33,393 nucleotides of DNA. It comes from an uncultured archaeon (GTDB lineage: Archaea > Halobacteriota > Methanosarcinia > Methanosarcinales > Methanoperedenaceae). The DNA lies in assembly GCA_902386135.1 (NCBI GenBank), contig CABMIB010000004.1, positions 1 to 33,393 on the forward strand. The letters are read 5' to 3'. Made by a program: the position numbers and the translations under genes. This document shows positions 26,056-33,393 of the stretch, in pieces (within the stretch, counting starts at the first letter, position 1; each line of letters begins with the position of its first letter). The notes under the pieces are model-generated. The model was not told the origin of the DNA and did not search any database. It saw only the letters and a program-made list of their open reading frames with translations.

Positions 26056-27669
26056 ATGAAATTCAATCCTGATGAGATCAAAGAAGCAACAAAGAGAGAT
26101 TTCGACGCTGCATGGAACGATGGGAGTAAATATGTCTCCAATCCCGGAGTCAATGAAAAGTACCCGCGATTTGCATTAAAGTACGGCAAACCCCACCCGG
26201 TGTTCGACACCATCCAGCGCCTGCGTGAAACGTACATGCGCCTCGGTTTTGAAGAGTTCATGAACCCCATCATAGTGGAAGACAGGGATATCCACAAGCA
26301 GTTCGGATACGAGGCGCTCGCTGTTCTTGACCGCTGCTTCTATATCGGCGGACTTCCACGACCGAACGTAGGGATATCGGATGAGAGGATAGAGGGGATA
26401 AAAAGCATCCTGGGGGACTTAAATGATGAAGGAGTGGAAAAGATAAGGCAGATACTCCATGCTTACAAGAAAGGCGAGATCGAAGGGGATGACCTTGTAC
26501 CTGAGATAGCAGCCGAATTAAAGGTCTCAGACTCAAAGGTGGCAGTGATGATCGACCGGGTGTTCCCGGAATTCAAGACACTCGTTCCCGTATGCTCCCA
26601 GAATACGCTTCGGAGCCATATGACCTCCGGCTGGTTCATAAGCCTTGGTGAGATGTGCGACTATCGGGCACCGCCGCTTCGGCTTTTTTCAGTGGACAGG
26701 TGCTTCCGGCGCGAACAGGCTGAGGACGCAACGCGCCTTATGGCTTATTATTCAGCGTCATGCGTCATAATGGACGAAAATGTTAGCATAGAAGATGGGA
26801 AAGCCGTAGCAGCAGGGTTATTGTCCCAATTCGGTTTCTCTAACTTCAAGTTCAGGCCCGATGACAAGAGAAGCAAGTATTATGTGCCCGACACCCAGAC
26901 AGAGGTATTCGCCTATCACCCGAAACTTGTGGGTTCAAAGACAAAATACAAGGACGGCTGGGTCGAGGTTGCGACGTTCGGCATATACTCGCCGTCTGCG
27001 CTCTCGCAGTACAATATCCCCTACCCTGTGATGAACCTGGGCATGGGTGTTGAGCGGCTGGCGATGATACTGCATGATTCAATGGATGTTCGCGCGCTTA
27101 CTTATCCGCAGTTCCAGTATAAGACCAACTGGACATTATCCGATAGCGATATCGCGTCCATGATATACGTGGAAGACGTGCCCGCGACAGAGGCAGGAAA
27201 AGAGATACAGAAAGCTATAACCAGAGCCTGCGAACAGTACGGCAGCACCCAGAGCCCCTGCGAGTTTACAGTCTGGGAGGGGCAGTTATTCGACAGGAAC
27301 ATCAGGGTAAAAATCGTAGAACCCGAGGAGAATACGAAACTCTGCGGTCCTGCTGCGATGAACGAGGTCATTTCATACAAAAACGATATCCTGGGGCTGC
27401 CGAGGACATCCAGGTGGGACGATGCTTTCAATAACGGGACAAGCACAGGCATAAGATACATCGACGCATTTGCCGCACGCTGCGCAAGAGATATAGAGGT
27501 CGCTGCCCAAAAAGGCGAAGGCTGCGAAACACGTGTGAGAATTATCAAGGTACCGTCCGAGATAAATATCAGGATAGACCCGATAGCGCAGCGTTATATA
27601 ACCGGGAACAAGCGGAAGATAGATACACGCGGGCCTGTCTTTACGACTGTAAGGATGGAGATCATTTGA
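26056..27669 (+). CDS. sepS: O-phosphoseryl-tRNA(Cys) synthetase (SepRS)
   Basis: Class II synthetase that charges tRNA-Cys with O-phosphoserine; SepCysS (not in this window) then converts it to Cys-tRNA-Cys. The enzyme is confined to methanogens, their anaerobic methane-oxidising relatives and Archaeoglobus-type archaea, and so is a lineage marker. The 537 residues match the family length. It opens MKFNPDEIKEATKRDF, with motif-1-region GFEEFMNPIIVE, motif 2 TLRSHMTSGWF with DRCFRREQ, and motif 3 NLGMGVERLAMILH. The C-terminal anticodon-binding region runs from about residue 370 and includes PSEINIRIDPIAQRYITGNK. GGAGAAAGG ahead of ATG at 26056 comes from the aroC tail. A dedicated CysRS is not seen in the window. 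Confidence 0.97.
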   Translation: MKFNPDEIKEATKRDFDAAWNDGSKYVSNPGVNEKYPRFALKYGKPHPVFDTIQRLRETYMRLGFEEFMNPIIVEDRDIHKQFGYEALAVLDRCFYIGGLPRPNVGISDERIEGIKSILGDLNDEGVEKIRQILHAYKKGEIEGDDLVPEIAAELKVSDSKVAVMIDRVFPEFKTLVPVCSQNTLRSHMTSGWFISLGEMCDYRAPPLRLFSVDRCFRREQAEDATRLMAYYSASCVIMDENVSIEDGKAVAAGLLSQFGFSNFKFRPDDKRSKYYVPDTQTEVFAYHPKLVGSKTKYKDGWVEVATFGIYSPSALSQYNIPYPVMNLGMGVERLAMILHDSMDVRALTYPQFQYKTNWTLSDSDIASMIYVEDVPATEAGKEIQKAITRACEQYGSTQSPCEFTVWEGQLFDRNIRVKIVEPEENTKLCGPAAMNEVISYKNDILGLPRTSRWDDAFNNGTSTGIRYIDAFAARCARDIEVAAQKGEGCETRVRIIKVPSEINIRIDPIAQRYITGNKRKIDTRGPVFTTVRMEII

Positions 27670-27693
27670 TTAATAACAGATGAAGTGTCAATA

Positions 27694-28236
27694 ATGGAAC
27701 TGAAAGCTGAACCTTATACACTTAAATTACGCCCCGATGTCCAGAGCTCCGAGCAGGCGATGCGCAGCAATTTAAATCTCCAGTGGTGCAGCGGGGTTCT
27801 TTTTAACGTGCTGGCGTTCAAGAACATGGCAAATAAGGTGGAGTTTGACGCCATTCTCTGGAACGATGAGGCGATGTTATTTATCGAATATAAAGATTCC
27901 ACAACAATGTATAAGAACCTGGAAGCGAAGAGGGCGCAGCAGATAAAGGGAATTGCCAGGAACATTGCCAGGGCATTTGGTTTCCAGAAGTACAATTTTA
28001 TTATCGTGGTAAACGGCATCGAGCAGAGGACAGAAAAAGGGACGGCTATAGTGATACCGCTTAATGAACTCACCAATTATACTCCGGAGTTTGAATCCGC
28101 AATCGAAGAGCTTGATTATGTGGACTGGCTTCTGAGTAAATACGACCGGAAGGATAATCCGGTTGAGTTTACCAGGGAACTTGTGCTAAAAGAACTGAGG
28201 ACATTGCATGATAAGATCAAGCAGGTAAATAGGTGA
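27694..28236 (+). CDS. Predicted PD-(D/E)XK nuclease-fold protein
   Basis: A 180-residue soluble protein from ATG at 27694 (GTG at 27685 is an alternative start). It shows the core pattern of the PD-(D/E)XK nuclease superfamily: an early helix with Glu20, then Asp52 in KVEFDAILWN, then Glu65-Tyr-Lys67 in LFIEYKD, followed by a helix with QQIKGIARNIARAFG and a strand NFIIVVNG. The Asp-x12-Glu-x-Lys spacing fits the metal site. No specific family is recognised, and it could be an inactive or RNA-directed member. It lies inside the aromatic operon, 24 bases after sepS and one base before aroK, so it is co-transcribed with metabolic genes. Confidence 0.7.
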   Translation: MELKAEPYTLKLRPDVQSSEQAMRSNLNLQWCSGVLFNVLAFKNMANKVEFDAILWNDEAMLFIEYKDSTTMYKNLEAKRAQQIKGIARNIARAFGFQKYNFIIVVNGIEQRTEKGTAIVIPLNELTNYTPEFESAIEELDYVDWLLSKYDRKDNPVEFTRELVLKELRTLHDKIKQVNR

Positions 28237-28237
28237 T

Positions 28238-29089
28238 ATGAAGCAAACAGGATACGCCTGCGCCCTCGGGGCAGGAACGATAATAAATGCGATAGCAACG
28301 TGGAAAGGGGCAGCGTTTGGCATTGACCTGCGTACCGAGGCTGAAGTGACGCTTACGGATTCTAAGAAGATACAGGGGTATATCGAAGAGGGAGGGGATA
28401 CCACACTTATCGAGCGCTGTGTTGAGCTTACCCTTTCTCGATTCGGCTCGGATTGCGGCGCCAATGTGTCGACAAAAAGCGAGATCCCCATTGCAAGCGG
28501 GCTTAAAAGCTCAAGTGCGGCAGCAAATGCAACAGTCCTTGCGACCCTTGACGCACTCGGGGAAAAGCTCGATACGCTTGAAGTTGTAAAGATCGGCGTA
28601 CAGGCGGCGCTTGATGCAAAGGTGACAATCACAGGCGCATTCGATGATGCATGCGCTTCGATGCTTGGGGGATTCGTGATCACCGATAATAAGAAAAAGG
28701 AGCTTATAAGAAGGGTGGAGCGCGATTCTGAGGTGCTTATCCTTGCTCCTGAGAAAAAAGTATTTAGTTCAGGTACCAACGTGGCGCGCTCGCGGCTTGT
28801 AGCGCCCTGGGTGGAGATGGCTTATAAGGAAGCACTGGCTGGAAATTACGAGAAAGCCATGACCCTGAACGGCTTCCTGTACTGCGCCGCGCTCGGATTC
28901 AGCACAGAGCCCATAATGGCAGCGCTTGAGGCGGGTATTGAGGGTGTTAGCCTTTCAGGCACGGGGCCGGCATACACAGCTCTTGGGGCTCCGGAACAGC
29001 TTGACAGGCTTGAGCCGGTGTGGAGCAAGATAGGCGGAAGAATCATAAGGACTAAGGTAAATAATACGGGTGGACATACCGGTGGATAA
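28238..29089 (+). CDS. aroK: Shikimate kinase, archaeal GHMP type
   Basis: Phosphorylates shikimate with ATP to shikimate 3-phosphate, two steps before the AroC reaction. Archaea use a GHMP-superfamily enzyme unrelated to bacterial AroK, and this 283-residue protein fits it. It has an N-terminal GAGTIINAIATWKGAAFGID, the GHMP phosphate loop PIASGLKSSSAAANA (about 88-102), ITGAFDDACASMLGG, and the C-terminal SLSGTGPAYTALG. ATG follows AGGTGAT, which overlaps the previous gene's stop. It is co-transcribed with aroC and chorismate mutase. Confidence 0.96.
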   Translation: MKQTGYACALGAGTIINAIATWKGAAFGIDLRTEAEVTLTDSKKIQGYIEEGGDTTLIERCVELTLSRFGSDCGANVSTKSEIPIASGLKSSSAAANATVLATLDALGEKLDTLEVVKIGVQAALDAKVTITGAFDDACASMLGGFVITDNKKKELIRRVERDSEVLILAPEKKVFSSGTNVARSRLVAPWVEMAYKEALAGNYEKAMTLNGFLYCAALGFSTEPIMAALEAGIEGVSLSGTGPAYTALGAPEQLDRLEPVWSKIGGRIIRTKVNNTGGHTGG

Positions 29090-29091
29090 AC

Positions 29092-29376
29092 ATGCCGCTA
29101 AAAAAGGTCAGAGAGAAGATAGAAAAACTTGATGCGCAGATACTCAACCTTATCGAGCAGAGGACTGCGCTGGCAAAGGACGTGCTTAATGCTAAAAAGG
29201 CTCTTGGCATGCCGATAAATGATGTTGAGCAGAACAGGGTGGTGCTGGACAGGGTGGCGAACGCAGCGACCGAGAGAGGGCTTGACGGGGAATCAGTGAA
29301 GAGGGTTTTTGAGATACTTATCCAGATGAATATCGAGCGGCAGCATGAGTTGAGCGGGGAAGGGAATTTGCCGTGA
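29092..29376 (+). CDS. aroQ: Chorismate mutase, AroQ class
   Basis: Rearranges chorismate to prephenate, the branch point to phenylalanine and tyrosine. The 94-residue, all-helical, monofunctional protein has the AroQ pattern: an Arg in the first helix (KKVREKIEKLDAQILNLIEQR), ALAKDVLNAKKALGMPINDV, then EQNRVVLDRVA and a last helix VKRVFEILIQMNIERQHE. It starts two bases after the aroK stop and closes the operon. It is not fused to prephenate dehydratase or dehydrogenase, which must lie elsewhere. Confidence 0.93.
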   Translation: MPLKKVREKIEKLDAQILNLIEQRTALAKDVLNAKKALGMPINDVEQNRVVLDRVANAATERGLDGESVKRVFEILIQMNIERQHELSGEGNLP

Positions 29377-29399
29377 TAGGATTGGGCGCTAAAAATATC

Positions 29400-29603
29400 T
29401 TAAGAGCCAGTTTTGCTTCTAATTCTCTTCACAATATCTTCGATACTTTCACTTTCCCGTCTTTTTCGTATCTCCTCTACCATATCGCCTTTCCCACCCA
29501 GAATTGAAATAAATCGCACTGCATTTGCATATCCCAGACGCTTTATTAGCGCGGTTGTCCCCTCTATAAGAAAGCGCTCTTTAGTTGTGTTTTTTGCTTT
29601 CAT
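29400..29603 (-). CDS. Small antitoxin-like protein
   Basis: A 67-residue protein from ATG at 29603, which has AAAGGGAG just upstream; an in-frame ATG at 29642 would add 13 residues but lacks such a site. The pattern KERFLIEGTTALIKRLGYAN followed by AVRFISILGG resembles short antitoxin-type proteins in which an 'EG..AL...LG...A.RFI' segment precedes a charged tail. The C terminus is charged (EEIRKRRESESIEDIVKRIR). It is convergent with the chorismate mutase gene and divergent from the 54-aa gene. The toxin partner is not clear: the nearest candidate is Doc at 29828-30199, transcribed in the same direction but separated by the opposed 54-aa gene. Confidence 0.6.
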   Translation of the reverse strand: MKAKNTTKERFLIEGTTALIKRLGYANAVRFISILGGKGDMVEEIRKRRESESIEDIVKRIRSKTGS

Positions 29604-29677
29604 ACTCCCTTTATGAAGTACGTGGTATAGATTAATAAGCATATCTTAAATACAATGATGACCAATTAAAACATACC

Positions 29678-29842
29678 ATGGAGAAGTATTCAAAAAAAGA
29701 AAGTCAGGAATTTATAGGCACTTCGCCCCAGCCCACAATAGTCGCAGAAAGGGAAATGGGGTTAACTCCTGAAGAAAAGAAGCTCCTGAAAGAATCCATG
29801 CGCCGGCACGATAAAGCTCTCAGAATGCTAGCTAATATGTAA
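29678..29842 (+). CDS. Small hypothetical protein (54 aa)
   Basis: An open frame from ATG at 29678 to TAA at 29842 with a charged, helical product (LTPEEKKLLKESMRRHDKAL) and no recognised domain. It lies between two minus-strand genes, and its last 15 bases overlap the end of the Doc gene tail to tail. No clear ribosome binding site is seen. It could be an antitoxin-like partner of Doc or a chance frame; the codon pattern and composition look protein-like. Confidence 0.45.
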   Translation: MEKYSKKESQEFIGTSPQPTIVAEREMGLTPEEKKLLKESMRRHDKALRMLANM

Positions 29843-30199
29843 TCTCTGAGCTTTTTCTTTTAGCCAGCCCTCTATAGCTTCTACAGAACATTCGTATTTT
29901 GCTATTTTTAGCATCAAATTGGTAATCTCTTCAGCCTCTGCATTCAGAAAATATCCCTCCGTTCCAAGTACGTTTTCTGCTGTCATGATGGCGCTCCTCT
30001 TATTCCCATCGAAAAATGGATGCGCTGAAGCGATTATATATAATATTAAAGCAGCCCGCCTAAAAATGGTTTTACCACGATTTGCCTTATAAACCAATAA
30101 TTCCAGCGTCCCCTCATCCCGTAGTCCCCTGGTTCCTCCATATTCCTTTATAATTTCATCATGGATTTCTATTATTTTACTGACTGTGAGATAGTCCAC
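29828..30199 (-). CDS. doc: Doc-type Fic-fold toxin
   Basis: A 123-residue protein of the Doc (death on curing) group of the Fic superfamily. Doc of phage P1 stops translation by phosphorylating elongation factor EF-Tu, and the archaeal target would be aEF1A. The catalytic motif HPFFDGNKRSA (about 60-70) is complete, with His, Asp and Lys-Arg intact. The N terminus YLTVSKIIEIHDEIIKEYGG and the RGLRDEGTLE segment are typical. The start is GTG at 30199 after GAGGGAT. No Phd-like antitoxin is seen directly upstream; the 45-base gap to the S-layer gene is too short. Candidate partners are the two small neighbouring genes. Confidence 0.92.
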   Translation of the reverse strand: MDYLTVSKIIEIHDEIIKEYGGTRGLRDEGTLELLVYKANRGKTIFRRAALILYIIASAHPFFDGNKRSAIMTAENVLGTEGYFLNAEAEEITNLMLKIAKYECSVEAIEGWLKEKAQRLHIS

Positions 30200-30243
30200 T
30201 AATATCCCTCGTAACAGTGTTCATTGCAGCTTTAAAGTACAGC

Positions 30244-32154
30244 TCATGTTCTTCTCTTTTTGCACCCTGAAATGCTGACTGCCAGAAGCGCCGCTATCGC
30301 CGTAACAACCTCAAACCCTGTAGCCTTTTCTGCCTGTTTCTCTGCCGGAATGGTCGTAACGGTAGCCGTCGCATCGGGGATATCCGGCATCGCCTCTACA
30401 GTAACCTCTTCAAGCGTCACCTGTTTACCCGCCATACTGGTCGGATAGAACCTGAGTTCATCCGAATTCTCAACAAAAAAGCTGAGATTCCCGAAAAGGT
30501 TTATGCTGCTTCCTGCTTTCAGGTCGATAGGTTTCCTGTTCTTTAATACAATCCTCTCAGGTTCTACGACCGTGACATTGAATACACCTAACTTGTCGCC
30601 TTCTTTTATCTGAGTGACATTATCCGATACGAACCAGGTGTACCGCAACTGTATCATATCAATCGTGGCACCTGCAAAAACTGCATCAAGGTATGTGCTA
30701 AATTTTGGCGTCCCGTTTTCTCCAGGCACAGCATATTTAGATACATTTTCACTCATTAGCAATACATCATTAAGCTCAACACCATTCCTTCTGAGCACCA
30801 GCCGCGCCGTTCTTGGAGAGCTTGCTGCATCGATGGACTTGACCGTCAGGTCGTATCCTTCACCCAGTTCCCACGTTTCCCCGTCAACAAGTGTCTTTTT
30901 GTCGTAAAAGCTATCTCCATGCGCTATCAATATCCTTGCAAGCCCGTCATTTTGTACAGCATATTTAATTCCGCCCAGGCTAAACATGATGTACTGCCCG
31001 TCTACTGCGGGTGGTTTCTTACCTTTTATTTTAGTATAAGCATATGGCACCCGAATCTTATAACTTGTGTATGAGAGACCCCCCGCCGGTATCCTCCTGC
31101 CCGACATGTTTGTTATCTCAAGTGCTTCTGAATAATTACCCGAGTCGATGTCGTACCAGAATCCTGCATAATTCAGACCGTCCCATGCAGTAAGGTCGTT
31201 TGAACCTGTAGCTCCCCTGCGCTCATTTTTTTCATTGTACCAATCATAAAATAAATGAACCCTGAAAGTATTCGAGTCAGCTACTTTTAGTTTTATACCC
31301 CCAATAATTTCGATAATGCGGCCCGGCTTTAAACCTACAGGAACAGCCGTATTTCTCATTGTAATGCCCGTATCGGAAACTTTTGTTACTTTCATCACTC
31401 CGAATATATCCCCTTTGTTGACCGGCGTGTAGTAATCTGATACCTGGAATATACCTTTTATTGTAACAGAAACTGTTTCTTTTTCTTCAAAAACAGAATC
31501 AACATGAACTGCAATAACCGGCTGGTCCTGTATCTCATAAATATAATTTTTCCCGGCATCGACGGTCTTTGTATCTACCCCAATTCCGTCCTTCTTGAGT
31601 GAAAACGTAACTTCAGCGCCAGTTACATTCACATCTCGGATTTCAAGGACATAACCATCGCTCATGGCCAGGTTGCTTCCCCTTACCAGTGTATAACTGG
31701 CGCGTTCATCGATCAGTATTTTATGGAGCGAGCTGAGGTTTATTCCGCTGGTGGTTGTGATATTGCTCTTACCCTTTGGATATCCTGCCAGGTATTTTTC
31801 TCCCATGAACCCGATAACAGCATATTCCCCGAACGGTCTGTATCTGGCAGTGGCTGTTCCAGCCGTTGTAGAATATACAATTCCGTTATATGGGATAGTC
31901 CTGTCTTTTATGTTATCAAGCTTTATGGTGAGGGATTCATTACCTGCGTTATTATCTGCATCGTAATAGAACCCATCAAAATTCGCAGGCGTCCATGCGA
32001 GTGTCAGGTTTTCTCCAGGCTCCCAGACAAAGCGGGATGCCGGCGCACTGACAGGGGTCGTGGCATGGGCTACGACTATCAGGAAGAGCGCCATCAGCAA
32101 TGCTATTGTAAGTACTGCCATTAAAAACGGTATCCTGTTTCCACGCCTGACCAT
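30244..32154 (-). CDS. S-layer-type protein with two tandem S-layer domains
   Basis: A 636-residue surface protein. A signal/anchor helix at about 10-31 (FLMAVLTIALLMALFLIVVA) is followed by two tandem copies of the Methanosarcinales S-layer domain, about 40-315 and 325-580. Matching segments are NFDGFYYDADNNAGNESL and NYAGFWYDIDSGNYSEAL. A Thr/Pro/Glu linker and a C-terminal membrane helix (about 612-628) before SGCKKRRT complete the build. About a dozen Asn-Xaa-Ser/Thr sites suggest glycosylation. The arrangement matches the Methanosarcina tandem DUF1608 S-layer protein, though it may be a minor paralogue. ATG follows AAGGT, and TATA-like sequence lies near 32237-32250. Confidence 0.92.
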   Translation of the reverse strand: MVRRGNRIPFLMAVLTIALLMALFLIVVAHATTPVSAPASRFVWEPGENLTLAWTPANFDGFYYDADNNAGNESLTIKLDNIKDRTIPYNGIVYSTTAGTATARYRPFGEYAVIGFMGEKYLAGYPKGKSNITTTSGINLSSLHKILIDERASYTLVRGSNLAMSDGYVLEIRDVNVTGAEVTFSLKKDGIGVDTKTVDAGKNYIYEIQDQPVIAVHVDSVFEEKETVSVTIKGIFQVSDYYTPVNKGDIFGVMKVTKVSDTGITMRNTAVPVGLKPGRIIEIIGGIKLKVADSNTFRVHLFYDWYNEKNERRGATGSNDLTAWDGLNYAGFWYDIDSGNYSEALEITNMSGRRIPAGGLSYTSYKIRVPYAYTKIKGKKPPAVDGQYIMFSLGGIKYAVQNDGLARILIAHGDSFYDKKTLVDGETWELGEGYDLTVKSIDAASSPRTARLVLRRNGVELNDVLLMSENVSKYAVPGENGTPKFSTYLDAVFAGATIDMIQLRYTWFVSDNVTQIKEGDKLGVFNVTVVEPERIVLKNRKPIDLKAGSSINLFGNLSFFVENSDELRFYPTSMAGKQVTLEEVTVEAMPDIPDATATVTTIPAEKQAEKATGFEVVTAIAALLAVSISGCKKRRT

Positions 32155-32315
32155 TTTTTACCTTATAGATGCTCTCACCGGTTATGTTTCGATACCACTA
32201 CCAGATTAATCAGCCTTTTTATGATATGATAGTATAAAAAATTAGCGAGGTTATAAACCATTCGGGAATAAATTTTAAAAAATGGGACCTGGGAATCGCT
32301 ATTCATGTTGCATGT

Positions 32316-33119
32316 TTAAGAAATATATTTCTCAATAATCCCGATTATCTCCTTGATATCCCTTATCACCACATCAGCTTCCTCGCAAAGCCTGGGCGGA
32401 CACTTCCCGGTCTGCTGTATCGATAAAACCCCCAGGTCAGCGGCGCGCATTGCAAGAACATCGTTGATCCCGTCGCCTACCATGATAACCTTATCATACT
32501 GCCGTTTCAGGCTCTTCACTATCTCTTCTTTTTTCCTTGGCGTGGCTATCTCGAACACGCATTGCAGGGGTAAGCACACATTCATGGCAAGCGCTGAGAG
32601 ATTCCGCATGCTGTCGCCTGATGCAATATATATCCCAACATCTTTCTCGGTAAGGGTTCTTATCACAAGAGGTGTGTTGGAATATACTCTTCCGCCCGTG
32701 CAGATGACATACGGGATGCTATTTGTTTCTACGTCGATTATCAGCCCAACGCCCATATAGAAAATGTCCCTGCATTTACTTTTGACAACAGCCATTACGT
32801 CCTGGAGGTCTTTCATTGTAGCTATTGTATCATTTCCAACAACAGATTCGGCCGTGGCTTTATCTACCAGGGCCCTTGAGCAACCGACCTCGATGTCGAT
32901 ATTGTATTTCCTGATAAAATCCGAAATAAGCATGTCCGGCGGGCAGTTAACGAGTTTGTTTGAATCAACCTGCATTACCAGGATGGCACAGTATGGCTTT
33001 TTCCCGACGAACTCGGTTGAGACAAGCTCGTGCAGGTATTCTCCGGTTTTTATGTTTTTCGCCACGCGGTACATGCGCAGCAGTGTTCCTGCACTGTCAA
33101 ATACAACAGCAATTTTCAT
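32316..33119 (-). CDS. HAD-superfamily hydrolase with P-type-ATPase-like core
   Basis: A 267-residue soluble HAD protein from ATG at 33119; an upstream in-frame TTG at 33128 is less likely. Motif I is VVFDSAGTLL with nucleophile Asp8, but position +2 is Ala10 instead of the usual Asp (phosphatases) or Thr (ATPases). Motif II is in IYIASGDS, a Lys lies in TPRKKEEIVK, and motif IV is VGDGINDVLAMRAADLGV with Asp216 and Asp220, as in soluble P-type ATPase-like proteins. Several cysteines occur, including KCPPRLC near the C terminus. A TATA-like box about 30 bases upstream (near 33145-33155) and no ribosome binding site suggest a leaderless mRNA. The substrate is unknown. Confidence 0.85.
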   Translation of the reverse strand: MKIAVVFDSAGTLLRMYRVAKNIKTGEYLHELVSTEFVGKKPYCAILVMQVDSNKLVNCPPDMLISDFIRKYNIDIEVGCSRALVDKATAESVVGNDTIATMKDLQDVMAVVKSKCRDIFYMGVGLIIDVETNSIPYVICTGGRVYSNTPLVIRTLTEKDVGIYIASGDSMRNLSALAMNVCLPLQCVFEIATPRKKEEIVKSLKRQYDKVIMVGDGINDVLAMRAADLGVLSIQQTGKCPPRLCEEADVVIRDIKEIIGIIEKYIS

Positions 33120-33218
33120 AGCATACAAACGGTTTTCATGGGTTATTATATTTTTCTTGAGATTGTGTAAAGTAAACCTCTAAACGTTACACTTATCACC
33201 TCATTTCTGATTGAGAGT

Positions 33219-33255
33219 CTCAGGGGCAAAATTTATGCTAAGAACCACCCCTGAG
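33219..33255 (+). promoter_or_regulatory. Hairpin enclosing the transposase start codon
   Basis: CTCAGGGG (33219-33226) and CCCCTGAG (33248-33255) form a perfect 8-bp stem whose loop contains the ATG at 33235. Such a hairpin could limit translation of the transposase. It may instead be part of the element's end. Confidence 0.45.
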
Positions 33256-33393
33256 CTGCGAACGTCTTTCGCAGCGTTACATAGGAAGGGGTACAATAAA
33301 AGCTTTATTGCAGGTCTGTTTGATACAACACGTCAGACTGTGCACAGATGGTGCAAAAGAGCTTTTCACCAGGGAAGAGAAAGCTTCCGGGAC
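33235..33393 (+). CDS. IS630-type transposase, N-terminal part (3' partial)
   Basis: The frame is open from ATG at 33235 to the last base of the window (53 codons). It encodes a helix-turn-helix of the IS630/Tc1 type: LHRKGYNKSFIAGLFDTTRQ followed by TVHRWCKRAFHQGRESFRD, where RQTVHRW is the recognition helix. The DDE catalytic domain would follow outside the window. There is no ribosome binding site. The left end of the insertion sequence should lie between the HAD gene and 33235, but its terminal repeat cannot be defined without the right end. Confidence 0.8.
   Translation, partial: MLRTTPELRTSFAALHRKGYNKSFIAGLFDTTRQTVHRWCKRAFHQGRESFRD

Noticed and set aside
30177-30295. A minus-strand frame overlapping the ends of the S-layer and doc genes, considered as a missing antitoxin
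   Set aside because: The stretch between stops has only one internal ATG giving about 15 residues, too short for a Phd-type protein; it may be a remnant but cannot be supported.

Overview
The window comes from an archaeal chromosome, most likely order Methanosarcinales and plausibly the Methanoperedens (ANME-2d) branch. The evidence is an O-phosphoseryl-tRNA synthetase (SepRS), the methanopterin enzyme MptA, an archaeal GHMP-type shikimate kinase, archaeal AspRS and SMC, a tandem-domain S-layer protein of the Methanosarcina type, and TATA-like boxes ahead of several genes. No rRNA, tRNA or CRISPR array was recognised. The lineage is inferred from gene content; no database search was run.

Layout. 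1-3809: a hybrid sensor kinase with six PAS domains, cut by the left edge. 3856-10767 (minus): a run read as HEAT-repeat protein > aspS > coiled-coil protein > smc, the last two with no base between them. 11061-11594: a membrane-anchored cupredoxin-like protein without copper ligands. 11591-13334 (minus): a 2-hydroxyacyl-CoA dehydratase-like protein and its ATP-driven iron-sulfur activator, separated by a small hairpin element that has duplicated the activator's ribosome binding site. 13538-14230: two small proteins, one with a cysteine cluster. 14227-15237 (minus): mptA. 15419-17665 (minus): a second hybrid kinase, paralogous to the first and flanked by a 47-bp direct repeat. 18241-22127: an ABC-2 exporter pair and a stand-alone ABC ATPase. 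22217-24409: a membrane-embedded DUF362 protein, then a cluster of alternating repeats and a small ferredoxin. 24954-29376: a tight operon aroC-sepS-(PD-(D/E)XK-like protein)-aroK-chorismate mutase. 29400-30199: a toxin-antitoxin-like patch with a Doc/Fic protein and two tiny genes. 30244-32154 (minus): the S-layer-type protein. 32316-33119 (minus): a HAD hydrolase. 33235-end: the first part of an IS630-type transposase, cut by the right edge.

How the genes fit together. The aromatic operon holds chorismate synthase, shikimate kinase and chorismate mutase, together with SepRS, the first enzyme of the tRNA-dependent route to cysteine. AspRS carries residues associated with the non-discriminating form, so the window may encode two indirect aminoacylation routes. 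The two hybrid kinases share nearly the same transmitter and receiver but have unrelated input domains. The least explained items are the dehydratase-like pair with its inserted element, the nuclease-like protein inside the aromatic operon, the DUF362 membrane fusion and the orphan Doc neighbourhood. I found no clear multi-gene defence system.
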